From Trichoderma breve (taxonomy: Eukaryota; Ascomycota; Sordariomycetes; Hypocreales; Hypocreaceae), in contig NW_026611593.1 in the NCBI RefSeq assembly GCF_028502605.1, positions 2,666,001-2,730,000 on the forward strand: 64,000 nt of DNA. The letters run 5' to 3'. Below, in pieces: positions 22,598-36,120 of this stretch (its first letter is position 1; every line of letters begins with the position of its first letter). A model generated the notes under the pieces. It was not told the origin of the DNA. It saw only the letters and a list, made by a program, of their open reading frames with translations, and ran no database searches. Both the position numbers and the translations under genes were made by a program.

Positions 22598-25458
22598 TCA
22601 TTTCATGATGGCAAAGCGAGATAAGTTGGAAAGTGGCGCAGCTCTCCCTGAAGGCTGTGCGGTAGGAGTAAGCCTACGTTGTGTTAGCTTTTGTCTTTTA
22701 AGGGTTTTTTTGTTGTTTTTGTTTATTTTCAGGTGTTTCGGTGATGGCATACTTCTCAAGTAGGATCGGCCCATTGAGCACGTCAACTCGGCCATATTTC
22801 TTGTTGCGGATTGAAATATCATAAAATTCTTCATGATTGTCAGATTGCATCAGATTTACAGTCTGCTGAAGTTCGTCAAGATTTTCGCGTAGCATCTGCC
22901 CGTTTTCAAGACTTCCGACAAACTCTGTAAGATAGTTGACATCCTGTGCCAGGGCAAAGACACCATGCCCGTTGATGTGTCGAACCTCTGGTGAAAGAGG
23001 GAGGGCCTTTGAAAGCTAGTTAATATACGACGATCATGATGTAGGTACGGGGAACGGCATACCAGGATTTTTTCAGCTGCATGGCTGAGAGCATCAAAAT
23101 AAATCAACTCCTTGATTTCTCTTGGCAACCCCAGAAGCGTCGAGTTCATAATATTGGATAGATACCGAGTGAGCGTTTGCATGTAATTGCTTGGCTCTGT
23201 CGGCACACCGCTCGCCAGCCTACAAATGTCTTGATTAGCGCCTATGGTGACTCCATCATCTAAAAATCTTACCAGTCGTATTCTGCCGTGTCAACGAGGT
23301 CATCAATTTTGGAGTTGACCAGTTCAAATATTCTCTTCTCAGCAGTCTTCTTGTTGTTGCGAAACTCTTCCGTGGCGTTTAATCGCAAAGGACCACCCGC
23401 TGAAGTAGACGACCTTGCTCGTATCAATAGCTGTTCTAGCTCTCGACAGGCTATTTCAAAGTGCTCCAAGTTTATAAGGATCTGCACTATTTGACCCAAA
23501 TATTGAGAGCTTAGACGCTCGACGAGAGATTTGCAGACCTTCTCGCTGAGGAGCTCGTCCAGAGACTGTTTTGTTGGTTAGTTGTCTATATCTCTACTTG
23601 GATAGGGGCAGGGGTGGCAGTGTAAACCTTTCGAAGCGTCTCATCGATGATATCTGAGTGCTGAAAGTGATCATCGAGAAAGAAATAGAATTGATTCAGA
23701 AAGTTTCGAATATCGATACAGCAGAGTGGGTACATCTGAGAAAATGGTAAAACGCATGGAAACCTATCACGACTGTTAGTATTTGCTGTGCATCCTAGAA
23801 ATATAATAAGCGTACGTAAGCTCCTCTGTAGGTCGATCTGGCGTGAACCAGCTGACGTTTATCACTTTTTCATAGTCGCTGAGTGAGTTGATAGCCATCG
23901 GCATATAATCATCCGTCGAAACGATCTGCCGAGTATTGCTCATGAGTAAATGGTCTTGAGACAAGGACAATTTGTACTACATACCTCTTGAAAGTCTTCG
24001 CTGAATCGGCGCTTCAGTAGCTGGGCATATTTGTCGAAGAGCTGCAGGAGAAAGTTATCCAGAGTGGATACAGAATATCCCCAGCCCTAGATATGAACAA
24101 GTACTTGTCAGAAAAATATGATAACGACGATTCACAAGACTGCATGCTTACTTCCATGGTCTGAATGAACAATGCAATGACGCTTTTAATTTTAAGTAAG
24201 ACTTCAGCATTATCAATGTTTGTTAGAGCCTTCGTGGTGAGGGCTATGGCGGCGGTACACATGGAGTCCCACAACTCTTCTACCTGTAGGACATCGTTAA
24301 ACCCAGTTGAAGACTCAAGAGTTCCAGGTGCGCTGATACTTACATCAACCACGGATCGTAGATACGGGACCCGTTGCATCGTTGCCTTTTCTATAATTGC
24401 AAATCCTGCAATTCCTTCGAGAAGACTGCTAAGAGAAGACCCATCCTCGGCCAGTAAATCAATTGAGGTTGGCACTAAAAGGTCCTTCTGCTGGCGTCGG
24501 GTAGAAGCGTATTCCGAGCGGAATCGGTCGCTATGTCCAAGGGCATCATGAATATGCAGAGCTTCAAACAGGGGTGTAAAATCAACCTGGAGCTCTTCGT
24601 TGTCGAGAACATCAAATTCCTCATTCTCATCTGAAATCAACTCAATAGACGAATTCAACTTGAAATTCTCCAAGAATTTTTCGTTTTCGATTCGCGCCCT
24701 TTGCCTGTTTCTTCGCATTTCTGTATGATAGAACGCAACTTCGCCCAGAAATTGTGAGGTCTCACGAATCCGAAAGAGCCAGGTGTTCAAGTCCGACATG
24801 ACCGCTTCGGAAATTGCCCTTCGGGAAGCAGGAAGAGACTTCTGAATTGCATCCGCTAGGCGATGCTGGGTGGCATAGCGATTCTGGAGGATCGGAACAA
24901 GATGTTCATTCTGCAAATCTTCCAGCGATTTTAAGGCGGAATAGTATTTCTTGCGGCGTACGAGCTCGTGGGAGTGGTTCACGGCATGGAGCACCGTAAG
25001 GGATTCTCGAAGGGCATCCGCCGCGTCAGCAATATTCTGGCGCACAGCCTTTGTGTTGACAAGGGCACCCTTTTGATCAGCAAGCTTCTCGGTACTTGCT
25101 TGAATTGATTGGTTGAGTTTGAGAATCTCAGTGGTGAGGGTAACAGTCCCTTCGCGGACTTCTTGTAGTCTGTGGACCGAATCGAGAAACTCTTCGTGTT
25201 TGGTCAGTCCGATTCGTTCAATGTCTGCTTCGCGGTCCTCGGAATAACGAGACAAGGACTGCAGAAGGGCTGGCGTCCGCCGTGAGTTGGTTGCATCTTT
25301 AAGCACCGGTATGAGGTGATCTAGATAATCGGAATCAGAGGTCGACAAGATGATCTGAGACTTGGTTAGGCTGGACTATGAGGATTGCACATGATAGGAA
25401 CACAAACTTGAGGCACAGCAGACGTGTAGTCGTCTAAAGCACCGTGCCTACGAGGCAT
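22598..25458 (-). CDS. SEC15: Exocyst complex subunit Sec15
   Basis: Ten minus-strand exons give 776 residues: 25458-25408, 25354-24344, 24283-24152, 24086-23985, 23925-23816, 23763-23628, 23565-23273, 23219-23063, 23015-22753 and 22673-22598. The N-terminal half is a coiled coil (D-R-E-A-D-I-E-R-I-G-L-T-K-H-E-E-F). The middle has the Sec15 signature S-D-R-F-R-S-E-Y and R-R-Q-Q-K-D-L-L. The C-terminal helical bundle has L-D-D-H-F and L-L-G-L-P-R-E-I-K. Sec15 links the Rab GTPase Sec4 on secretory vesicles to the exocyst at sites of polarised growth such as hyphal tips. All nine introns are 47-79 bp and keep phase, and the last exon replaces a low-complexity intronic read-through at the C-terminus. 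It is divergent from IRA. Confidence 0.93.
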
Positions 25459-25991
25459 TGTTGCATAGTTGCTCCGGCAAAAACACCCTTTGACTGTTCT
25501 CAACTACGAAAAGCGCTGTCGGTAGATGCAAACACGACCTGTGGCGAAGATGCTATTCGCAAGTTGTGCCAGCTGTAGTGTCGCAGTGACAGACAAGGAA
25601 GCTAGAAAGAAGCTTAGTACGTGTACTGGCTGGAGCTCCTAATGTGCCGTTTTAGTACCTGGTAGGTACCATTGGGGGCGCCCAATGATTTATCAGGTAC
25701 TGCAAACTACGAGGTACCGCTATCTATGCAGTCTTTCCAAAAGAAAAAAAAAATCCCCGTGCCTGTTCTGGGCCCCCTGGTAATATCATCGGCCGTAACG
25801 TTGTGCGCCGAGGTACAAAAAAGTACCTATGCTAATGCCTTGATGCTGTCCGGAGTACCTTGGAGGGGATTCCGATCCAGGGGTCGCGCTACATGCTAGA
25901 ATGTACCCCGCGCTGTACTTCCAGGCCCTGGATTCGATGATGGCCTCATCCACTCCCAACGAGCTCGTTCCGACATCTCCAGATCGCCGTC
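25459..25991. promoter_or_regulatory. Divergent promoter SEC15 / IRA with GTAC and CCAAT motifs
   Basis: Within this 533-base gap the tetramer GTAC occurs eleven times between 25,617 and 25,918, mostly as (A)GGTACC or AGTACCT. Chance would give about one. An inverted repeat with seven-base arms, CATTGGG/CCCAATG, spans 25,670-25,687, so two CCAAT boxes face each other. Function is inferred only. Confidence 0.55.
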
Positions 25992-28900
25992 ATGTCTGGA
26001 GATTCAAGTTTGGTGGCCTGCTTGGTCGAACGATTGTCCAGCAGGGTAAGCAGCAATTCGCGTCAATCGGGCATATTTGAATCCACGAACACTTAACTAA
26101 CGGTTATCAATCCTCGCGTTGCAGCTACCGCACCTTACCGGAACGAGCAGTCCAAGTCCCCTTGAAGATGAAGTGCTACACATAACGAGATCGACACTTG
26201 TTGATTTGAGCAAATCTTCCATTAGTATTATATTGGAATCACTTGTGGGACTACTCGAAGACCTCGCGCGCCCCTATGGCACTATCTCAGATCATCCCAG
26301 CCATGTCTTGTCCTCGGAGATCTTTGTGCTGAGCCTGGCAGCCGATTGCTGCTCTGCTAATTGGACTGGGCAGCCCAATTCGCACGACAATGCCACACCT
26401 TTACCATCTACTGCCCTGGGCGAGCGACTTGTTGGCCGAATCTTTGACGCTCTCAAAGATTTGCTGGAACCCATATCCGACAATTACATGTTATCGGCAC
26501 AAGTGCTGCTGGATCAAGGTATCGAAAGCAGTGCCAGCGTGACATCCTCAGCTGGTGAGCCGCAGCAAGATGTCCATCATGACGATCCCGACGTCGAGCG
26601 CCGCTTGTCTTCATATTTTGATCAAATCGAAACGCCTATCAAGACACTCGTGGGATATGTCACAGCGTCCAGCTGGTCAGACTCATTTAGCTACCTTAGA
26701 GAGGTCATATACAATGTCCGCGTTTCTGCAACAGTAGACGCTACTGCGGAGACTTGGGGCTCTCAGGAATCCGGGAGAGGGTCGCTTGTTGTCATGCGAC
26801 TTCTTTCCTCCTTCTGGGTGGATGGTTCCAAGCTTGGGTTCATCATACAAGAGATTTGCTCGAGCTTTCTTCATTTTCGAAAATCATATCAAAACACTGT
26901 CGCTGCTACCATGCCTTTATTAATAGCTCGATGGATTGACCGATATCCGCAAGAATTTGTCCATCTCCACCGTCTTCATAAACGACTCGATGGAGGCGCG
27001 GATACCCTTTTTGATATGACACAAACCGTGACTGACAATGGTAGACGCAAAACCCTTCTGTTTCCTCTCCAAACAACTCTTCTTTTCCTCATGCCTGATG
27101 TTTTCGAGGTGGCCAGTAACTTAAGGGAGGCCAAGAGCAACAATATCATGAAGAAGGTGTCATTTTTGGACGCATTGCGTAAGACCATGAAGAATGGAAA
27201 TGAGCAAGCCGGATATTGTGTCATCTCTCTACTCCGCGCTGCTCGTCATTTCAGCGCAGAGAGCGATTCTGCACTTGTCAGCTATGCCATGGATGTGCAG
27301 GACGAAGTACGGGACGCAGTATTTCGCCATTCCGCCACAAATTCGCCTTCTGCCCAGTTTGATCAGAATATGATTACTGCTGCCTTTATCACTCTAGCGC
27401 ATCTAAACCTAGATGTCTGTATTGATACTGTCCTTGACACTTGTATCTCGCCCTCGTCACCTCATAGTTTCAAAGTCGCAGTTATCCAAGCATGCTGTTA
27501 CCTTGCGAACCAGTCAGACTCTTCCAGATATAACGAGCTCTTCAATGAGGCTCTTCCATTTATTCAAACACAGCTGAAGGTTTGCCACACAAAACTGTTT
27601 TCTGCTTCTTACCACGCTTATACTAATTGGTTTCAGACTTGCGTAGCTGTTTCATGGGATCCGGCGGCAAATCTCAGTAATGAAGTCATAAATATGGCGC
27701 GCAGCATCCTCAAGTTTCTCGGTGCTCTGCCCACATCATTATTGAATGAGCTTAATCGTCAGACGCCGGCTCTTGATACGCTGGGGCCATTTATATTCAC
27801 TGTAATATCATCCAACAAAACCATTTGCCAAACAGCAACAGAAGTTGCCGAGCGACTCTTTTCAGAGCATCCAGAAGCCGTCAAGTCCTTCAATGAGCAG
27901 AGTCATCCCGATATACTTGAGCTGCGTGAGACATTCTGGACTCGAAGGTAAGATGAAAAACTGGTAGTATCCAACATTAACTAATACTCTTCAAGCTCCA
28001 AGGTTTTGCTCGAGCTGTGTGAACGAATGGTTCATCCTAGGCTATCCGAACTAACAACTATGCACGACTATCTCAAAGCTCGGCTCACCTTATTGAAAAA
28101 CATCCCGGTAAGGATCCATTAATCCAATTTACAGCGGCCCTCCACTAATGCTGTATCATGATTTCCTACAGGAATTGACACGCCTGTCTGATGAGCTTCC
28201 TGATATGGTAGCTGCCTCGTCCAAATTAGAGACCGTTCTTCTTGTATCTCTTTGCTCTGCCGATATTGATGTCTGTCAGCTTGTTACTTCTTGCATAGGC
28301 CTATTCCTGGCGGAGTGCTCTTGCATTGGTGAATTTGCTGAATCTGTCAAGTCATCAGCGTCAATCCTTCGCAACGGCGATATTTTCCGTGAGATCGCAT
28401 CCCCAGGTTTTCGATTCACCGGACTGGTCGCCTTCCAGAAACGAATTCGAACCTTTTTGCGTCGCATACAGTTTCCAACATTAGGCATACTGAACGCTTG
28501 GGAAATCGCATTCGATCGTTGGATCTATTTAGTTCAAAAAGTCTCCACGCTACATCCAAATTCTGTTGATGACCGATTATTGTCAGAGTGGCGAAATTTG
28601 TCAGGCTTCCTTGCGTCTCTTGGAGGAGCTTGCACCGCAGATCAGGCCATTGCTTTGGAGGAACCATCGCTCCAGAATTTGAGATGGATAGATCGATCAC
28701 CATCTGAGCAATCCGAGGAGCCTTCGCTCAAACGTTATCTCAAATTGGCTATTCAACTCCTAGCATGTGCAAACGTCAGAGTTCGTGAAGCTATGCGCGA
28801 AATTCTTTCGAGCGAAGTGTCACCTATACTTTATCCCGCCCTGTTCAAGTCTCTCGAATCAGAGTTAGAAGTGCTCTTTGCAGGTGTTCTCGCTCCGGCA

Positions 28901-31900
28901 GATAAGGCTCAGGAAACAGACATAATCTTTGCGGAGCAAGCTGCTTCTTTGCTAAAGACTCTGGTCGAGAGACTAGAAATCCCGGCCGATTTAGGGGCCG
29001 CCTCGTCAGTCCACTTGGGCCTGATGACATTGAACTTTGCCAAGTTCATCGACGGGATTGCAGATACTGCAAATACCTTACGAGTCAAGATAAGGGTCTG
29101 TCAATTGTGCGAAGCAGTCACAAAGAGAAAGGAGCATTTGAACCTCCGTGATGATGTACATATTCGAAACCAGCTCCTCGAATACACCATTGGTTGGATA
29201 GATCGACCACGATCACCACATGTGGATCAACCCGGCGCAGGTGGGAAACCTGATGATTTGAACAGAGTTCAAAAGGATCTTGATAAAGCTTGTTTGCGAT
29301 CTCTCGCAGATCTCACATTTCGTTTACCGCTTCAGCCCGCTGATAGTCAGTCAGATGTTGGAATGAGCGAGATGAAGTCTCAGATGTTTCACACCTACTT
29401 CAACCGATTTCTTTCCCTTCTCAATCATGAGTCTGCTGAAATCAGCAGATCGGAGCTTTCTGCAACTTTAGTTGGCCGAGATGAAGTGATCTCCAATTCA
29501 GATTTGGCCATCACCATCCTCTCCAACCTCCTTAGCGCAAATATTGATGTTGGTCTCAAGCATTCCATCAATATCGGATATCACGACAATGTAGAGATCC
29601 GAACAGCATTCGTCAAAGTTCTTTTTAACATCTTAATCCAAGGAACTGAGTTTAGCAATTTGACAGACTCGGCTGTTAGCAAAAAATATGAGGAACTTTT
29701 AGAGGTTTGTTATCTCACCTGACTTAGCCCTTCCCAGAAGCTGACAGTGCAAATGCAGCTCCTTACAAAAGATGTATCACTTCCTGCCTCAATGAGTGCA
29801 ATATGCCCTAGTACAGAAGTCGATGAACTTACAATTTGCCTTCTAACGGTATTTGAACAAAGAGGCCTTATCTTTGAATTGTTCGAGGCACTTATTAGGG
29901 CAGAAATTGATCAGACTGGTAAGATATTGCGTTTCTACTCACTCCTTTTAGTAGTACTGGACAAGGTTCGAGCTAATCTTCCATCAGAAAATGAGACGGA
30001 AATTTTGCGTCGAAATTGCGTTGCAACTAAAATGCTCTCTGTCTACGCTAGGTGGAAAGGTTTTGCTTATTTACAAGGAACTCTTCACAAGGTCCTTGAA
30101 CGACTCATGCTCACATCCCAAGACTTAGATTTGGAGCTTGATCCGACCAGAGTTGGCACACAGGAAGAACTACAAAAAAATGCTCTTCAACTTCAGATAG
30201 TTGCAAAAGTTTTCATGGACGATATTTGTGCTTCTGCTTCCAATATACCCCCTTCGTTCAGAAAAATATGCAGCATAGTGAGTTCAGCTAATACCCCTTG
30301 GTTGTTGATCAATAGCCCTCACACCTCAAGTAGATTTCCGATGCTGTTCTACATCGCTTCCCGAATGCCAAATACACTGCAGTTGGCGCGTTCATTTTCC
30401 TCCGGTTTTTCTGTCCTGCAATTGTCGCTCCAGAAGTAGAGGGACTCGTGCCAACACCGCCGTCGAAGGAGATGCGTCGAGGTCTACTGCTCATAGCAAA
30501 AATAATTCAAAATTTGGCCAATAATGTTCTATTCGGAACAAAAGAGCCTTACATGTTTCCGCTTAACCTCTTCTTAGTCCAAAACATCCATGTCGTAATG
30601 GGGTTTCTACGTGAAATATCTGTAAGTGACTGGACAACTCTTTTTTGCGAAGATAGACTGACCACCCGAAAGATTCCACCAAGTCAACTAGAAATCAGCA
30701 GTAACAAAAAGGCCATCGATTTTGGGTCATGTGTGGCCTTGCACCGCTTCCTCTATGACCATTGGGATCACCTTCAGCAGATTCTTGTCTCCAAGGATAG
30801 GAGAGAATACGTCAGATCTCCAGGGGAACATCCTCGTGGTCGTTCACCGGCCATGGAACCTCTACGGAATTTGATTGCAAATCTCGGTCCCCCTCCTTTG
30901 GCCATCTCATGGAACCGGCCACAAATCTCAACAAACAGCCCACCTTTGTATTCACGATTCCAGAACTTTATGCTTCGCAACGCTTTTCGTGGTACAGAGT
31001 CTTATTTAACGTCTCGTGCGGTGTATGATGGAGGCGAGAGCAAGGTGAGACATAATTGCTTACTACCCTCTCAGCTCGCCCCAGTTCCTCAGGATATAAG
31101 AAATAACTAATGCTAATTGAGCTTTCTCTAGGACGGACTTTCGATCATTTGCATTATACTGCGTCATATTGAAGCGGATAATATTGATTACGACACAATG
31201 CTTTATTGTTATCTCAAGGTAAGCTCTTGGATCTTCTCCATAGTCATTGGCACTCCAGCTGCTGCGCTACATGAGAACCTGTGTAGCACCAGCTAGCCGA
31301 TGCCCCTTGTAGCAATGGATCAAAGAAAGGGATTCTAATTCGTTTGACAGATTGCCAGCAGACTTTGGCATGAACCCTTCGGACTTTTCATAGACGCCAC
31401 ATGTTATAATGGACGGAACGACCCCCAAGATGACTTCTTTAAAATGCTTGATCTTCTTACTCCCTCAGAGCTGACACTTAACCTGACGAGAATTTATGTG
31501 TACAACATGAACAGCGCCTTTAGGTCGGTTAGATATGTGCCGTTACCCTTTTCATCATCACTAACGAAATGATTCCAGGAGATGCTTTCGACACCTGCTA
31601 CGAGTATCCACAAGATCTGAAAGCAGTGCTTTTCACCCGAGAAACGTGGAGTACCACTTGATAGGAAGTCTTCAGGATCTCCAAGCTCATTTCCATCTCA
31701 GCCAACTTCATCTTCCTAAGGAAACGATTAGTGTTGTCACAGATACTCGCTATATGTTCCAGCCCATTACAAGGCTCTCAAAGTCGAAAGGAAAAGTAGA
31801 AGTGGTAATTAAGGTTGGAAGCCAGTTTGTCCAAGTAACCACAACCAAGAAACAGGAGGTTTTGTCTGGCCTTCGCCTCAGCACTACTGTCAATGATATT

Positions 31901-34526
31901 TTCCGCCTTGGAGATGTGGAAGAAGCAACGACAACACTTCAATCAGAGGATGACTCTTCCTTCGGACTCCGAGCAGATGGAGGGAAAATAGTCATGTACT
32001 TTACCAGCCCAAAGAAAGCTGACGTGCTTCAGACCATCCGCAGTGCCAAAAACAAGCATGGGAAAGAGAATCGTACCTATAAGCCGTTCGAGAGACTTAT
32101 GCGTCCTCAAGACGTACCCGGTACATTACTCAACCTCGCCTTTACGAACCTTTTGAGCTCAGATCGCTCTCTCAGGTTGGCGTCATATAATTTGCTTGGA
32201 GCATTATGCAGGGCTTTCAAGTATAGCGCTGATTCTAGATTATCATGCGCGAAAGGTCGGTTCTAAGGCGCTTATTGATCGATCTGATCATTAATACTAA
32301 TACCGTGTGCTAGACATCTCCATTCCCATTGATCCAACACGATTTGTAGTAGAAATCAGCAATATATTAGCAACTACGCAGCCACAGCTAACATCTGATT
32401 TCTTGACCGAATTCTTCGTAGGGTGGGAGAGCTTCCCTGAAGAACAAAGGCCTCTCAGCTTGGCTTACATGTCACCGTGGCTCACCGGTCTTCGAACAAA
32501 TGTCTTGACCAGTGAACAAGACAGCGAAAAGGGACGAGAAAAGGTCGCGACACTATTGAGGAAGCTGATCGATCTTATCGTTTTAGACCCGCACCTTTCA
32601 TATCCTCTCCAGCATTTTGTCTTACCATCAATAACCAGTGATGAACTCCTGCTCGACATATTCCTTGATGAGCTGATAAAAACTGCTCTAAGCTATGGCG
32701 CTCATGAGGAGTCGTTGGACGTCATCTCACCAGTCATCATCGGTATTGGTACTGTTACTATTCGAGGAAAGATATTCTCCCGACTTCGCAAAACACTCAA
32801 TCGTTCGTCATTGAGACCAACAAGATATCTGCAAGATAGCCCTGTCTGGGCAGAGATATGCGTGCTTCTGCAATTTTGCGTCGCTTTGTCATTTGATAGT
32901 GGTGTTCAGTCTCGGTTATTCTTGCCTGAAATTTTCCACATCGTGACGATGCTCGCCAATACTGGCGACAATAGCGTTCGCCAACTGGTGTACAAGCTAC
33001 TGGTCAATTCAGTCCATTCAGTCTGTACGGCTTTCAATCTAGACGAGGCAAAACTTACCAAACTAAAGGCAAACCTTGACCTTCTTTGTGAGCCTCGAGG
33101 TGAGGCGTTTTCTTTAACGACCTCGAATATCCGTGACGGCGCCTCCGTCTCTACGGCTCACGATTCGAGCTCGACACTAGCGGCAACTGAAAATCTAACT
33201 GTCATTTTATTCGACATATGCTCTATTGCAGCACCTTCGATTGACTTGGCCAATAGTTGGAGATCACGCTGGATGAGTCTTGTTGCAAGCACCGCCTTTC
33301 AAAATAATCCAGCCGTCCAACCAAGAGCCTTTGCAGTAATGGGATACTTAGCTCGTGAAGAGGTAGACGACGACCTACTTTACCAAGTTCTCGTTGCCCT
33401 GAGAAATAGCATCGGCCAATTCGGAGAAGATGGGAATAGCGAAATGCTCATCTCTATCGTAACGTCGTTGTCAAAAATGATGATCAAGCTTCCTTCTGCA
33501 TCTCGGTACGGACTTCAACTTTTCTGGTTGGCCATGTCTCTCGTCCGACTTGTTCCCATTGGTCTTTTCAACTGCACAGCGCAATTCCTTGAAGCAGTCT
33601 TAACCAACATTGGCGCAGTGGGCAATGCTACGGGAGAGAAAATTGTCCCGCTTCTTTTACAAAGCCGTGGTCAGCTCGAAGAAGCTGCCTTGCCACTTGA
33701 TGATGCGTACGGAATTCATTTCGATCATGAGAGCTTTCACTTTGCCGTCTGCGCTTACCTCGTCCGCGGACTCACTGATACGTCAACACGCCCAACGGCA
33801 ATTCGCGTTCTATCTTCATTTTTTGAGATTGCCAACTCTACCGCAGTACCTCCAACAGCTAAAAACGACCCTACAACAGATTCATTACCATACCTTGCTC
33901 TTATTTCGGCGCGAGGCGTGCTTCCTGAAGACTACAGAGATGGCCTCTGGATTGCCGGTATCGGTGCAGAGGGCACTGGAAATACTACAACATACACTGG
34001 TCGACAAAGAATGGATAATGTAAGGGACAAAGACCTATTGCTCATCTCAGCTATCGAATTAGTTGACTTCCAGTATCTTGAGGAGCGGGTCCAAGTCCGG
34101 AGCCTTCAGTGGCTGAATGATCTAGCCTTGCAACGGCCTTTGGTATTTGAACAGCTGTAAGTATATAATGCTGCTTGACTACGCGGTTTGTTGACTGATT
34201 TCATATAGATGCGGCGCAATACCATCATTAATTGAGGAGGTCCTATTACATAGCCAGGATACTAGTGCTCTGAAGGCCGCCAATACCCTACTGCGAACAA
34301 TCTCGTCAGATGCAAACTTTCAGGATAAAATGACGTCGATGCGGCCACTAATAGATGCATTACATGAAATGGGATTTACAGGATTATGGCGTTTCTCTTC
34401 TCAAGACCTTGGAGAAGAGATTCGGCGCGAATGCTTTGATTTGACGGAGAGATTAATAGAGGTAAGTTTTATCTTAGTAATAGAAAATAAGAAAGTTACT
34501 AATTTTAATAGTTAATAATTATATAA
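25992..34526 (+). CDS. IRA1: Neurofibromin-type Ras GTPase-activating protein (IRA)
   Basis: Twelve exons encode about 2,599 residues: 25992-26045, 26125-27947, 27996-28107, 28172-29704, 29759-30277, 30334-31044, 31132-31218, 31351-31523, 31579-32255, 32314-34156, 34209-34461 and 34512-34526. The RasGAP domain has the arginine finger at about Arg1258 (L-R-R-N-C-V-A-T-K, cf. NF1 L-F-R-G-N) and the F-L-R motif near 1369-1371. A Sec14/CRAL-TRIO domain (about 1,575-1,730) and PH-like part follow, as in neurofibromin. The protein turns off Ras and thereby lowers cAMP/PKA signalling. The start at 25992 is chosen because it gives M-S-G-D-S-S-L-V-A-C-L-V-E-R-L in frame with exon 2. The last 15-base exon encodes L-I-I-I then stop and is pure A/T, right at the edge of the AT block. 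The original C-terminus may have been lost or mutated. Symbol IRA1 is used for the single fungal orthologue. Confidence 0.93.
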
Positions 34527-34589
34527 ATTTTATAAAAATATTTATATATATATAAACTAGATTATACTATATATATATATTAAATATAT

Positions 34590-35185
34590 ATTTAATTTAA
34601 TATAATAGTTATTTTTCTTAAATATAAAAAATAAATTATTTAAAAATTAAAAAAAATTATATTTTAATTTTAAATTTAAATATATATATAATAATTTAAA
34701 TAATAAAATTTAAATATAATATAATTAATTTGAAATTCATAATTTATAATTTAATAATTTAATTAAATTAAATAATTTTTTTTATTAAATTATAAAAAAT
34801 AATAATAATTTTATTTAAAAATAAATTATATATATAATATTTTTAAAAAACTTATATATTAAAATAATATAATTATTTAATTAAAAAAATAATTATAATA
34901 ATTATAAATTAATTATAATATATAATATAATATTTAAAAAATATAATTAAATTTATAATAAATAAAATTATAAATTTATAATTAAATTTTTTAAAAAATA
35001 ATTTAAATAAAAAAAATATAAATTAAATTATTTAAAAAAAAATAAAAATTTTAATTTAAAAAAAAAATTATTAAAATAATTATTAAAATAATTTATTAAA
35101 AATATATATATAAATTTTTTTATAAATAATATTTTAAATAATTTTTTAAATAATTTATTAAATAATTTATTTTTTATATTTAAAA
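34590..35185 (-). repeat. Dispersed repeat family II, reverse copy at the block edge
   Basis: Similar by eye to the reverse complement of the copies near 40,938-41,620 and 46,020-46,800. It shares the run around 34,780-34,850 with 37,520-37,590 and 43,710-43,775. It starts less than about 70 bases after the IRA stop and is the most strongly mutated copy. Ends are approximate. Confidence 0.55.
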
Positions 35186-35469
35186 AAAATTTATAATAAA
35201 ATAATATATTTATTAATTAGTATTTAAAAAATATTAAAATTTATTAAAATTTTTATAATTTTAGTATAATAAAATAATATTTATATTTATAATTATTTAT
35301 AAAAAAAATTAAAATTAATTAAAGTTTTTATAAAATTTATATTTAAAAATTATATTTAATATTAAAAAATAAATTAAATTATAATTTTTTTTAAATATAA
35401 AAAATAAATTACTTAATTAAAATTAAAATAACTATTATTAAATTTTTATTTAATAATTATTAATTAATA

Positions 35470-36120
35470 ATTTAATTAATTTATATTTTTTTATAATTAA
35501 TTTAAAATATTTTATTTATTTTATTTATTATTTAAATTTTAAATAAAAAAATTTAATATTAATAATATTTTTATTATAAATTTTATAATAGTAATTATTA
35601 TTTTAATTATAATTATAATTAATTTTTTATTATTTTTAATTATTATAATTATTTATAATAAATAAATATATATTAATTATTAATTTATTATTTATTAAAA
35701 AAGTATATTATTTTTATAATATATTATTTTATTAAGTAGTTTTTTAATTTTAAAAATATTATATATATAATTTATTTTTAAAAATTATTATTACTTTCTA
35801 TAACTTAATGAAAAAATTAAGTTTATTTAATTTATTTAATTTATTTAAATTATAAATTATAAAGCTTAAAGTTAATTATATTATATTTTAACTTTATTAT
35901 TTAAGCTATTTTATATATTTTAAATTTAATTTTAAATTTTAATTAATTATATTTTATAAATTTTTAAAATTTAATTTAATTAATTATAATTGATTAAGTT
36001 AAGTTATAAATTAATTTTAAATTAATTTTAGATTTTAAATTAATAATTAAAGTATAGTTTTTTTTAACTTAATTATTATACTTTTATTAATTTTTTTAAT
36101 AATAAATATAACCTTTATAA
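35470..36120 (+). repeat. Dispersed repeat family I, forward copy
   Basis: About 650 bases, matching 55,302-55,984 in the same orientation along its whole length. The second half (from about 35,758) is a segment shared with family II. It includes the landmark AAAGCTTAAAGTTAATTATA near 35,860. Ends are approximate. Confidence 0.65.

Noticed and set aside
29705..29737. A 33-nt intron in IRA ending at CCCAG
   Set aside because: It is too short for splicing. The in-frame acceptor at 29,758 gives a 54-nt intron and restores the conserved L-L-E-L-L-T join.
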